From: Caldanaerobius polysaccharolyticus DSM 13641
Lineage (GTDB): Bacteria > Bacillota > Thermoanaerobacteria > Thermoanaerobacterales > Caldanaerobiaceae
NCBI RefSeq assembly: GCF_000427425.1
Contig: NZ_KE386495.1
Span: 1-64,000 of the forward strand
Reading direction: 5' to 3'
Length of the DNA: 64,000 bases
Shown: piece after piece, positions 37,444 to 45,512 of the stretch
How positions within the stretch are numbered: the first letter of the stretch is position 1
Layout of the letters: each line of letters begins with the position of its first letter
The notes under the pieces: generated by a model
The model's input: the letters and a program-made list of their open reading frames with translations, nothing else
Database searches by the model: none
Told to the model about the DNA's origin: nothing
Position numbers and translations under genes: made by a program

Positions 37444-38340
37444 CTACTTATCAAAATACTTCTCCAAATCTTCCGGCTTTTCGATATCGAATATATCATC
37501 TGTTATCTTTTCTAAAATTTTACTGTCAGCGCTTTTTACCAACTCTTCGTACTTTTTGGGAAAATTCTTAAATTTTTTATTAAGAAGTTTCAGCACTACT
37601 TCCGTTTTGCCTTTTTCTATACCTTTTTCTATCCCCTTTTCTATACCTTTCTCTATGCCCTTCTCCATAATCATCTTGTAAGATGGTAGTTCTTCTAGCT
37701 TTAACATCTTTTCCACCCCCTCAAAAATTTTCTTTATGATTTCCTGACTATATACAATACTTGAAAGCAGCTCAGCTTTAAATGCTATAGATCTCTTTCT
37801 GTCCACATCAATAGGCGCATCTTTAATTAAGTCCACGCACATTTTGAGATACTTTTCTCCTTTTTCGATCCTCCTGTTCCTATCAACTATCGGCAGAAGC
37901 GAGTAAAGATCAAAATATTTTGTCTCCGCTATCTCTGAAAACCTGATTTCACCTACATCTATTATCCTATATCTATAATCAAGTTTATTGTCTCCTACCT
38001 CATAGTTAATACCATTGTCCATTTTTACCCTGTCCTTACCTATATACAGCACCACCTGATACGGCATAAGTTTGTGTTTTTCTATTATTTCCAGCGCGTA
38101 TCGAAGCATTCTGTACGGCATTACTCTGTCGTTATCGGACTGAAACTCTATATGAACGGCGATCTCTCCCGTATCCGTATCGCACCTAAATATCATATCG
38201 CTATCCCTGCGCTCTACCCTTGCAAACTCTATATTAAGTTCATCTAGCTTTCTAAGGTTAATACCCGTTAAATATATGATTATATCGTCTGCTATATCTG
38301 AAAATATGCTCTTTAGAGTTAAATCGTATGTTTGAGGCAT
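37444..38340 (-). CDS. Rpn-family recombination-promoting nuclease / PD-(D/E)XK transposase-like protein
   Basis: 298 residues from ATG 38340 (AAGGGGGA 5 nt upstream). N-terminal MPQTYDLTLKSIFSD, then the nuclease core ending in EIAVHIEFQSDND (the ExQ of this PD-(D/E)XK group) and MPYRMLRYALEI. The C-terminal part holds five tandem EKGI units (about 37608-37667), a feature common in these proteins. The family promotes RecA-independent recombination in E. coli. Monocistronic with its own terminator. Confidence 0.85.
   Translation of the reverse strand: MPQTYDLTLKSIFSDIADDIIIYLTGINLRKLDELNIEFARVERRDSDMIFRCDTDTGEIAVHIEFQSDNDRVMPYRMLRYALEIIEKHKLMPYQVVLYIGKDRVKMDNGINYEVGDNKLDYRYRIIDVGEIRFSEIAETKYFDLYSLLPIVDRNRRIEKGEKYLKMCVDLIKDAPIDVDRKRSIAFKAELLSSIVYSQEIIKKIFEGVEKMLKLEELPSYKMIMEKGIEKGIEKGIEKGIEKGKTEVVLKLLNKKFKNFPKKYEELVKSADSKILEKITDDIFDIEKPEDLEKYFDK
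37608..37667 (-). repeat. 12-bp tandem repeat encoding (EKGI)n
   Basis: About five 12-bp units, each coding Glu-Lys-Gly-Ile, inside the Rpn-like gene. The units are in frame, so changes in copy number would keep the protein intact. Synonymous differences between units show it is not a fresh expansion. Confidence 0.8.
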
Positions 38341-38540
38341 TCTATCCCCCTTTTCCTTCGTCCTATACACATTTATTATATCACAAAAAGCCTGACAAAA
38401 AGAGCACCTCTACGCGACGTTTTTATAATCAAAAGACAAAGCACATTTACACTTTGCCGCTTATGTCGAATACCTCTATAACCTTAAAAATTTATAAATA
38501 ACAACTATAAATAAACTTTTTTAATTCACACCATCACCAC

Positions 38541-39479
38541 CTAAATTCTTTCTACTTGGATTTTATCTAAAACCTCCTGAACTTCTTTAAATGAACATAC
38601 TTCAGTTCCAGGTTTTGAAGCCGTTATTGTTCCAGCAGCCGTAGTCCAACGAGCTATTTCAAACAAACTGTAGCCATTTAAAAGGCAATACACCAGAGCG
38701 GCAACCATAGAATCACCAGCTCCTGTCGCACTTTTTCTATCGATTTCATAGCTCTTTACTCTGTATACTTCTTTTTCATCCAAAACTATTGCCCCATCTG
38801 CTCCCATGGAGACGATCACAATCTTTATTCCTTTATCTAATAAACTTTTTGCTGCATTTACAATATCCCTATCATCAGTTAGCTTTTTCCCAAATAACAT
38901 CTCTAACTCAAAAATATTAGGCTTTATAGCAAAAGGCAACGCTTTTATGCCTTCTGCTAATACCTCACCATCTGCATCTAAAATAGCTTTAACACCTTCT
39001 TTTCTCGCTATCTCAATTAGCTCGTAATAAATGCCATTGTCTATACCAGGAGGCAAACTTCCACTTATAACAACAAACATCGCTTGTTTTATAAGACGTG
39101 TATATTTCTCTTTAAATTCGTTTAACACTTCTGTAGACACAGAAAACCCCATTTCGTTAATTTCTGTCACAAGGTTTGAATGTTTATCTATAATCTTTAG
39201 ATTTGTCCTCGTATTGCCGTGTTCTTTTAAAAAATCGTTTTTAATACCATCTTTTTCTAGATATTCTAATAATAATTGTCCTTGAACACCCGCTATTAAA
39301 CCTGTAGCTAAAACATTTATGTTAAATTTTTTCAAAACCCTTGCAACATTTATGCCCTTTCCCCCAGCGTCAATTCTCATACTTTGAACACGGTTTAGAC
39401 CACCCACATTAAATTTTTCAACGACTATAGTTTTGTCTAGTGCAGGGTTTAAAGTTACCGTAAGGACATAAGATTCCAC
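38541..39479 (-). CDS. PfkB-family hexose-phosphate kinase (1-phosphofructokinase/tagatose-6-phosphate kinase type)
   Basis: 312 residues. It opens TVTLNPALDKTI, has the sugar site DAGGKGINVARVLK and the ATP/catalytic motif SATGAGDSMVAALV, all typical of FruK/LacC. It starts at GTG behind GAGGAGG. It lies downstream of a sugar ABC operon but beyond a terminator, with its own leader. The sugar phosphate is not certain. Confidence 0.88.
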   Translation of the reverse strand: MESYVLTVTLNPALDKTIVVEKFNVGGLNRVQSMRIDAGGKGINVARVLKKFNINVLATGLIAGVQGQLLLEYLEKDGIKNDFLKEHGNTRTNLKIIDKHSNLVTEINEMGFSVSTEVLNEFKEKYTRLIKQAMFVVISGSLPPGIDNGIYYELIEIARKEGVKAILDADGEVLAEGIKALPFAIKPNIFELEMLFGKKLTDDRDIVNAAKSLLDKGIKIVIVSMGADGAIVLDEKEVYRVKSYEIDRKSATGAGDSMVAALVYCLLNGYSLFEIARWTTAAGTITASKPGTEVCSFKEVQEVLDKIQVERI

Positions 39480-39732
39480 TTAATTCGCCTCCTCAGTGTT
39501 TACTATTCAACACCAACTCTACAAATTTTTCTTCCATCTAAAAATCGTTATAACTGGAGACTGCGGCTATTGTATTGTCGTCTGTATTATTGAACAAATA
39601 ATACTTTATTTACCTTTATTTTATCAGAAAAAAAGAGGATCTCCATATATAATTTCACTTTACTTGGTAATCAAAAGGTTTTTTGTCCCAGGCTATTTAA
39701 AATGAGCTAAAACAAAATTTGGAAAAGTAAAA
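39480..39732. other. Intergenic leader of the kinase gene
   Basis: AT-rich, no open frame with a ribosome site. A weak minus-strand promoter candidate is TTGTTC-17-TACAAT, about 100 bp before the kinase start. No operator or riboswitch was recognised. Confidence 0.4.
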
Positions 39733-39781
39733 AGTACCTCCTGTAGAACTTACCTCGAATTAACAAAAAACAGGAGGTACT
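39733..39781 (-). terminator. Terminator of the sugar ABC operon
   Basis: An 11-bp perfect stem AGTACCTCCTG / CAGGAGGTACT with a 27-nt loop, followed on the minus strand by TTTTTACTTTT. The stem contains AGGAGG, which would be hidden in the folded RNA. Confidence 0.8.
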
Positions 39782-39802
39782 AATCAATCAGTTGACAAAA
39801 AT

Positions 39803-40837
39803 TTATTTACTGTAAAAATAATTAACGTTATCCTTAGTAACCACATTAACGCCCGTATCTACAGAAGCCGGTAAAGGTGCAACTTTAGCCTGTTGCCAAT
39901 TTCCACCGACAGGATGAACTAAATTATGCTTGATGTTATACAAAAACATCATACCCCAATACCCCATATTCCACGTGCCCTGCGCAATGGTAGCGTCGAT
40001 TACTCCTTCCTTGATATTGTCAAGAGTCCCTTTATCCGTATCAAAGCTCACTATATGAACCTTCCCCACTTTATTGGCTTCCTTCACTGCAGTCGCTGCG
40101 CCCACGCCTGTAGAAGCTTCTGTCGTAAACACTCCTACTAAATTGGGATGAGCTTGCATCATGCTACCCATAGCCTGAGCTGAAGCAACCTGATCTGATT
40201 TACCATCCTGTACTGAGACTACTTTCATATTAGGAAATTCTTTAGCAATAGTATCCTTAAATCCCGCCGTACGTTCCTCATGATTCAACTGACCCGGGAT
40301 CGTAATTACTCCCACCTCTCCTTTTCCCCCTACTAACTTTGCAAGGGTTCTTGCTGCAACAACTCCAGCATCATAATTTGATGTGCCAAGATAAGAATAA
40401 CGAGAAGATTTTGGTGAATCAGCATCAAACGTTACAACAGGTATACCTTCTTTTATTGCTTTATCAATTGGTTCTTTAAGCGCATCAGGATTGATAGCCG
40501 TTACTAATATACCGCTTGGTTTTTGCGCTATAACTTGTTCTAAAACCGTAACTTCTTGATTTATATCGTATTCATTTGCGCCTGTATATTGAGCCGTCAC
40601 ACCCAAGTTATTAGCTGCATCCTGCATGCCTTTATATGCGCCTTTCCAATATTCAATGCCTGACACAAATGTCACCATTACATATTTTTCACTTTTAGAA
40701 CCAACTAATGGACTTCCTGAAGAAGAAGATGTTGTCTTTGAATTATTTGACAGCTTATTACAGCCTGATAATAAACCTGTAATAATGACCGTCACCGCAA
40801 CAAATAACACAAATATCTTTTTAGCACATCGCTTCAT
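39803..40837 (-). CDS. Sugar ABC transporter substrate-binding lipoprotein (RbsB-like)
   Basis: 344 residues. Signal peptide with lipobox LLSGC (Cys26), a Ser-rich linker, then a periplasmic-binding-protein type I fold: YWKGAYKGMQDAANNLG, PDALKEPIDKAIKEGIPVVT, VVSFDTDKGTL. It captures a sugar for the permease and ATPase encoded upstream. GGGAGG precedes ATG. AraR-like operators before the operon suggest a pentose, but this is inference. Confidence 0.92.
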   Translation of the reverse strand: MKRCAKKIFVLFVAVTVIITGLLSGCNKLSNNSKTTSSSSGSPLVGSKSEKYVMVTFVSGIEYWKGAYKGMQDAANNLGVTAQYTGANEYDINQEVTVLEQVIAQKPSGILVTAINPDALKEPIDKAIKEGIPVVTFDADSPKSSRYSYLGTSNYDAGVVAARTLAKLVGGKGEVGVITIPGQLNHEERTAGFKDTIAKEFPNMKVVSVQDGKSDQVASAQAMGSMMQAHPNLVGVFTTEASTGVGAATAVKEANKVGKVHIVSFDTDKGTLDNIKEGVIDATIAQGTWNMGYWGMMFLYNIKHNLVHPVGGNWQQAKVAPLPASVDTGVNVVTKDNVNYFYSK

Positions 40838-40868
40838 ATTGCTTATATTCCTCCCCTTATAAAGATTT

Positions 40869-41822
40869 TTAAGCCTTATTCTGATTTTTATTTACATATA
40901 TATCGATCATAACTGCTGCTATTAAAACTATGCCAGTTACAAGGCTTTGCCAGTATACAGAAACATTCATAAGCACTAATGCATTATTAACCAACCCAAC
41001 CAACAGGATGCCTAGAAGCGCACCCCAAATCGTCCCAACGCCACCGGTAAGGCTTGCACCGCCAATTACAGCACCAGCTATTGCTCGTAACTCAGCACCT
41101 GTACCAACAGTGGGAGTTGCCACCCCAAACCTTGCAAGCGTTACAATGCCAGCTATACCTGACAATGTAGCACTTATCGTATAAACCAGCATTTTTGTAT
41201 AATTAACGTTTATACCTGATAAATACGCCGCCTTCTCGTTAGAACCAACGAAATAAACCTGCCTAAACACTGCTGACTTTCTCATAAGATAGTCAAAAAC
41301 AATTACTAAAATAAACAATATAATAACAGGATTTGGTATCCCCAAAAAACTTCCCCGGCCTATAAAATCAAACATCTTAGATATACTTCCAAGGCTTACA
41401 GGAGAGCCTTTGGTAAAGACATACGCAATCCCCCTTGCAATAGACATCATACCTAGAGTAGTAATAAACGGATTCATCTGAATTTTAGTAACGAATACAC
41501 CAATTACAACACCTGCTAATACCGACACTAAAACTGAAACCAAGACGCTGATCCATACATTCACGCCATTAACTATCAACATGCCAGCTACTACGTTACT
41601 TAAAGCCATCACCGAGCCTACCGACAAATCTATTCCTCCTAGCACCAACACTATAGTCATACCTATTGCAATGACGCCATCCATCGAAAGGCCCACTAAC
41701 GTCGTAGCTATATTGGAGGATGTAAGGAATCCAGGTATAAAAAGAGCCATTAAAATTGCCATCGCCAATATAATAAATATAATTGAAGTTTCTCTAACCG
41801 CAAATACATTTTTGAATTTCAT
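40869..41822 (-). CDS. Sugar ABC transporter permease (RbsC-like)
   Basis: 317 residues, about 8-10 membrane helices. It has the CUT2 permease signatures VLGGIDLSVGSVMALS and ELRAIAGAVIGGASLTGGVG. GAGGAGG lies upstream of ATG, and the ATPase gene ends 3 nt before its start. Confidence 0.94.
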   Translation of the reverse strand: MKFKNVFAVRETSIIFIILAMAILMALFIPGFLTSSNIATTLVGLSMDGVIAIGMTIVLVLGGIDLSVGSVMALSNVVAGMLIVNGVNVWISVLVSVLVSVLAGVVIGVFVTKIQMNPFITTLGMMSIARGIAYVFTKGSPVSLGSISKMFDFIGRGSFLGIPNPVIILFILVIVFDYLMRKSAVFRQVYFVGSNEKAAYLSGINVNYTKMLVYTISATLSGIAGIVTLARFGVATPTVGTGAELRAIAGAVIGGASLTGGVGTIWGALLGILLVGLVNNALVLMNVSVYWQSLVTGIVLIAAVMIDIYVNKNQNKA

Positions 41823-41825
41823 TGC

Positions 41826-43352
41826 TTATGCCTCCTCAATGTGCAGTGGTCTTGTGTCTTTTTTTCTACCAGTTGCATATTGCATAACCATTTCTTCGCT
41901 TGCATCTTTTGCAACTAGCTCTCCTGTTATTTCACCTTGGTAAATCACAAGAATCCTATCGCTTATGCCTAATATCTCAGGTAAATCTGATGAGATAACA
42001 ATTATCCCTCTACCTTCATTGGCCAATCTTCTCAAAAGCTCATGGATTTCATGCTTTGCTCCAACATCAATCCCACGCGTAGGCTCATCAAGCAAGAGGA
42101 CTTGTGGGTCAACAGCCAGCCACCTTGAAAGAAGTACTTTCTGCTGATTCCCTCCGCTTAAATTAATAACCCTCTGATTTATATCTCTACACTTTATACC
42201 CAATTTTTCTTTAAACTCTTGGCTTATTTTAGATACAGCACCCTCTTGTATTAAACCCTTTCTACTCACCTGCTTAAAATCAGCAGCTATTATATTTTCC
42301 CTTACGCTTTTTTGTAAAAATAAACCTTCTCCTTTCCTGTCCTCAGTGATGTATACCAGTCCATTTTTGATCGAACTGCGCACATTATTTAGCGGAATTT
42401 TTTGACCCAACAATCTTACTTCTCCTCTATCTACGCGATCTATCCCGCATATGCCTCTCGCTATCTCTGTTCTCCCAGCGCCGATTAACCCAAATAAACC
42501 TAAAATTTCTCCTTCATATAATTTAAAAGAAATATCTCTATATACTCCATTTCTCGTCAAACCATTAACTTCAAGTTTAACATCACCTCGCCTCTCGCTT
42601 TTAGGAGGATAAATGCTCTCCAATTTCCGTCCTACCATTGAAGAAACCACTTCGTCAACTGTAATTTCCGAAATTTTCTTTGTCCACACATGTACACCAT
42701 CTCTTAAAACCGTACATCTTTCACATATTTTAAAAATTTCGTTCATTTTATGGCTGATATATAATATCGCAATGCCACTTCTCTTTAAAATACTTAACAC
42801 CTTAAATAAATTTTCAACCTCCGCATCCGTCAAAGCCGAAGTAGGCTCATCCAAAACAAGAACTCTGCAGTCCATTGATATTGCTTTAGCAATTTCTACT
42901 ATTTGTTGCTGTGAAATACTTAAATTACCAACAATCGCTTCAGGATCAATATCTGCGTTGAGTTTCTCGAGAATCTCTTTTGTCACTTCATTCATTTTTC
43001 TTTTGTCTACAATTCCTCTGCTGTTGACTATCAATCTTCCTGCAAAGATATTTTCCAGTACGCTTAGATGTGGGAAAAGGCTTAACTCTTGATGTACAAT
43101 ACCTATTCCAATTTTTTGAGCATCCTTAGGTTCACTGAATTTAACTCTTTTATTTTCAAAAAATATATCTCCAGAATCCGGCTGCAAACTCCCTGTCAAA
43201 ATATTCATCAGAGTAGATTTTCCAGCGCCATTCTCACCGCATATAGCGTGAATTTCCCCTTCGTATATATCCAGATTTATATCTTTCAACACTTGAACTC
43301 CATAAAATGACTTACTAATCCCTTTCATCCTAATCAGTGGATCATTTTTCAT
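41826..43352 (-). CDS. Sugar ABC transporter double ATPase (RbsA/CUT2-like)
   Basis: 508 residues with two ABC domains. Domain 1 has CGENGAGKSTLMNIL, LSISQQQIVEIAKAI and VLVLDEPTSAL. Domain 2 has the degenerate GLIGAGRTEIARGI and a normal NLSGGNQQKVLLSRWL plus LLLDEPTRGIDVGAK. Such fused ATPases energise CUT2 importers for ribose, xylose, galactose or arabinose. First gene of the operon. Confidence 0.95.
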   Translation of the reverse strand: MKNDPLIRMKGISKSFYGVQVLKDINLDIYEGEIHAICGENGAGKSTLMNILTGSLQPDSGDIFFENKRVKFSEPKDAQKIGIGIVHQELSLFPHLSVLENIFAGRLIVNSRGIVDKRKMNEVTKEILEKLNADIDPEAIVGNLSISQQQIVEIAKAISMDCRVLVLDEPTSALTDAEVENLFKVLSILKRSGIAILYISHKMNEIFKICERCTVLRDGVHVWTKKISEITVDEVVSSMVGRKLESIYPPKSERRGDVKLEVNGLTRNGVYRDISFKLYEGEILGLFGLIGAGRTEIARGICGIDRVDRGEVRLLGQKIPLNNVRSSIKNGLVYITEDRKGEGLFLQKSVRENIIAADFKQVSRKGLIQEGAVSKISQEFKEKLGIKCRDINQRVINLSGGNQQKVLLSRWLAVDPQVLLLDEPTRGIDVGAKHEIHELLRRLANEGRGIIVISSDLPEILGISDRILVIYQGEITGELVAKDASEEMVMQYATGRKKDTRPLHIEEA

Positions 43353-43451
43353 CGCTTCACACCCTCATATGAGATGGTTTGGTATCATCCAGTAATTTTT
43401 TACAATTACTTTTTATTCGTATATCACCTTCCCTTCTCTTTTTACATTATG

Positions 43452-43492
43452 TATACGTACATTTTGCAAATAGAAGCTAAATTGTACGTATA
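43452..43492. promoter_or_regulatory. Paired AraR-like operators
   Basis: TATACGTACA at 43452-43461 and its exact inverse TGTACGTATA at 43483-43492, centres 31 bp apart (three helical turns). Each resembles the Bacillus AraR site ATTTGTACGTACAAAT. They lie between the candidate promoter and the ABC operon. No araR gene is in the window. Confidence 0.5.
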
Positions 43493-43509
43493 TCTTCATT
43501 TCTATATTT

Positions 43510-43538
43510 AGGATACTCCCTTATAAAAACATTTTCAA
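43510..43538 (-). promoter_or_regulatory. Candidate promoter of the sugar ABC operon
   Basis: Minus strand: -35 TTGAAA (43538-43533), 17-nt spacer, -10 TATCCT (43515-43510). It is weak, and the paired operators follow directly. Confidence 0.4.
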
Positions 43539-43840
43539 AGTCCAAATTTGGTCAAATTCATCGAATATTCTCCGTTTTTTTTTTTTTCAGAATATTACTC
43601 ACGTTTTCTCACTCTCTCACCATTTTTCTCCTTTATTTATTCAAAGTACCTTTATTAGCATGTCAAGTGCTACCATCTTTATGTAACAGATTTTTTATAT
43701 TAAAAAAGGACATAGGATTATGGTGTTCTTATCATTATCAATAAATTATGGTAATATTAAGCTACAGTCTTCTTCCATCTATCAAGCGTAGAGTAAAATT
43801 GCTGTTCATCTAAACAAAATGAAAGCTATCGCTTTTCAAT
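43539..43840. other. AT-rich intergenic region
   Basis: No open frame with a ribosome site and no repeat except a run of 14 T at about 43575-43589. It separates the ABC operon promoter from the CRISPR leader-like region. Confidence 0.5.
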
Positions 43841-44015
43841 GTCGTCGACCTGTGATAGTGTAAAAATAGCAGGGGTTAGACGACATACTTTTTTATAAAA
43901 AAAGCCTTGATTTAGATGGAAAATTATAATATCATTAAATCATAAATGATAATTGAGATAATTGATTATCATTATTGCGCTGACGTGAAAATACCGTTTT
44001 AAGCGCCCTGTACGG
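43841..44015 (+). promoter_or_regulatory. CRISPR leader-like region with GTCGTC hairpin
   Basis: An imperfect inverted repeat, GTCGTCGACC (43841-43850) and GGGGTTAGACGAC (43872-43884), is followed by about 130 bp of AT-rich DNA that runs straight into the first CRISPR repeat. I recall similar GTCGTCGACC hairpins in CRISPR leaders of thermophilic Clostridia; a search is needed to confirm. Confidence 0.5.
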
Positions 44016-44110
44016 GTTTTGAGTCTACCTATGAGGGATTGAAACTGGAAGCGTCGGAAAAACAACTGTATACAGCTCAATTAGTTTTGAGCCCACCTAG
44101 GGATTAAAAC
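44016..44110 (+). CRISPR. Orphan one-spacer CRISPR array (type I-B-like repeat)
   Basis: Repeat 1 (44016-44045, 30 bp) begins GTTTTGAGTCTACCTATGAG and ends GGATTGAAAC. The spacer is 38 bp (44046-44083). Repeat 2 (44084-44110) begins GTTTTGAGCCCACCTAGGGA and ends TTAAAAC; it is 27 bp, with a 3-bp loss and three substitutions, as expected for a decayed terminal repeat. Repeat length, spacer length and the ATTGAAAC 3' end, the usual crRNA handle, fit type I-B. Leader-like sequence lies on the 5' side. No cas gene is in the window. Confidence 0.75.
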
Positions 44111-44480
44111 AGTCTTTTCTCATTACCATACCTTAACATACTTACGTTCTACAAGAAATAGATGTAAGAGAGGATTACTACCTGTACTGATTTTCTTGAT
44201 AAACAAACCCTTTGGCGATCTACAAGCTATATAAAAAGTCATAATCATTAAAGCTAAAAGCCATTGTAAAAGATCAGTCAAACAAATTTGCAAAGTATAG
44301 CGTAGATTTAATTTTAAGAAAGGTAGAAACTTATGTTTTATATAATTATTTTTCAAATAATCAATATAATTTCCTTAATATTTTTACTCTATTTTATATA
44401 TAAAATCTATCTATATATCAGCAGGAAATAGCAAAATACAACCCCAGCACATAACGATTTAGTTCGACACATCAAGACTA
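44111..44480. other. Region after the CRISPR, no convincing gene
   Basis: A minus-strand open frame of 77 codons (44123-44356) starts at TTG without a ribosome site. It contains a hydrophobic stretch (LLQWLLALMIMTFYIACR) and may be a remnant of an unidentified gene. Nothing else is visible before the sdpR promoter. Confidence 0.35.
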
Positions 44481-44508
44481 TTGACTTATACTTATATAGT
44501 GTTATAAT
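44481..44508 (+). promoter_or_regulatory. Sigma-A promoter of sdpR-sdpI
   Basis: -35 TTGACT (44481-44486), 16-nt spacer, perfect -10 TATAAT (44503-44508). Confidence 0.7.
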
Positions 44509-44532
44509 ATATTTAGAAAATTATCTAAATAT
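44509..44532. promoter_or_regulatory. Palindromic operator, probably for SdpR
   Basis: ATATTTAGA-N6-TCTAAATAT, 9-nt arms, starting on the base after the -10 box. Position and symmetry fit autorepression by the ArsR-type protein encoded next. Confidence 0.6.
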
Positions 44533-44558
44533 CTAAAAATCGAGGTGTTTGCATTGGG

Positions 44559-44840
44559 GTGAGTATGGTACTTAAAGCCATCGCAGACGAGACTAGGAGG
44601 AAAATACTCAAAATGCTTAAAGAAGGTGACATGACTGCCGGAGAAATCGCAGACCGCTTTGATATAACCAAACCCAGTATTTCCCATCACTTAAACGTAC
44701 TCAAGCAGGCAGGATTGGTGTTAGACGAGAGAAAAGGGCAAAATATCTATTACTCCCTGAACACATCGGTTCTTGAAGATGTACTACAATGGGTTATGGA
44801 TATGCTCAATATAAAAGGCGAGGAGGATAAAAATGAGTGA
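44559..44840 (+). CDS. sdpR: SdpR-like ArsR-family autorepressor
   Basis: 93 residues from GTG 44559. The winged helix has KAIADETRRKILKMLKEGDM, TAGEIADRFDITKPSISHHL and NVLKQAGLVLDERKGQNIYY, very close to B. subtilis SdpR. No metal-binding cysteines. It overlaps the sdpI-like gene by 8 nt. In B. subtilis SdpR and SdpI form an immunity circuit against the SdpC toxin; no sdpC is present here. Confidence 0.9.
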   Translation: MSMVLKAIADETRRKILKMLKEGDMTAGEIADRFDITKPSISHHLNVLKQAGLVLDERKGQNIYYSLNTSVLEDVLQWVMDMLNIKGEEDKNE

Positions 44841-45507
44841 AATGAAATATAATGTGGCTTCTGAGGTCAAAAAAGACTGGTGGTTGATCGCGGTCATATG
44901 CATAACATGGATCATCACGTTTGCGATCTACGGAAGATTGCCCGAGAAGATACCTATTCACTGGAATGCCGCCGGCCATATAGACAGATATGGAGCAAAA
45001 GCTACCATATTTCTCTCTCCTTCTCTAACCACATTGATATATGCGGGAATGCTGTTTTTGCCGCTAATTGACCCGAGAAGAGCCAATTACGCAAAATTTA
45101 CCGGACCTTATAGGGTTATAAGATCGCTCCTGGTGTTGATCTTTGTGATCATACACTTAATGTCTACCGGAGCTGCGCTCAACTACAGCATCAAAATCGA
45201 TAGGATTTTACCCCTTGTCTTATCTATAATGATCATCGTCATGGGAAATTACATGGGCAAACTCCGTCACAACTATTTCGTAGGTATAAAGACTCCCTGG
45301 ACGTTAGCTGATGAAGACGTCTGGAACAAAACCCACCGCTTCGGAGGACTGCTATGGGTGCTGGCGGGCTTAATAGGTCTTATAGGGTCATTTATAGGCG
45401 GCATGTGGGCTTTTATGATGTTTTTGATACCATTGTTAGCGGCATCGATTGCAGCTGTGGTGTATTCGTACTTTGCATATAAAAATAAGGCTTATCCTCC
45501 AAGATAA
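44833..45507 (+). CDS. sdpI: SdpI-family membrane protein
   Basis: 224 residues, about six membrane helices. The DUF1648 start has LPEKIPIHWNAAGHIDRYG, and the SdpI domain has MGNYMGKLRHNYFVGIKTPW and DEDVWNKTHRFGG. It is coupled to sdpR. It may act as an immunity or signal-transducing membrane protein; without a toxin gene nearby the role is open. Its 3' end lies within the terminator shared with livF. Confidence 0.9.
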   Translation: MSEMKYNVASEVKKDWWLIAVICITWIITFAIYGRLPEKIPIHWNAAGHIDRYGAKATIFLSPSLTTLIYAGMLFLPLIDPRRANYAKFTGPYRVIRSLLVLIFVIIHLMSTGAALNYSIKIDRILPLVLSIMIIVMGNYMGKLRHNYFVGIKTPWTLADEDVWNKTHRFGGLLWVLAGLIGLIGSFIGGMWAFMMFLIPLLAASIAAVVYSYFAYKNKAYPPR

Positions 45508-45512
45508 GCCTT
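45487..45512. terminator. Bidirectional terminator between sdpI and livF
   Basis: A 10-bp stem AAGGCTTATC / GATAAGCCTT with a 6-nt loop. The minus strand continues with ATTTTTATAT and the plus strand with TTTGC. It overlaps the 3' ends of both convergent genes. Confidence 0.85.

Noticed and set aside
44123-44356. 77-codon minus-strand ORF after the CRISPR as a gene
   Set aside because: TTG start without a ribosome site, no family motif and biased composition. It is kept only as part of the described intergenic region.
36333-44500. A complete defence island
   Set aside because: Rpn nuclease, Uma2 remnant and orphan CRISPR are suggestive, but there are no cas genes, no restriction-modification pair and no toxin-antitoxin pair.
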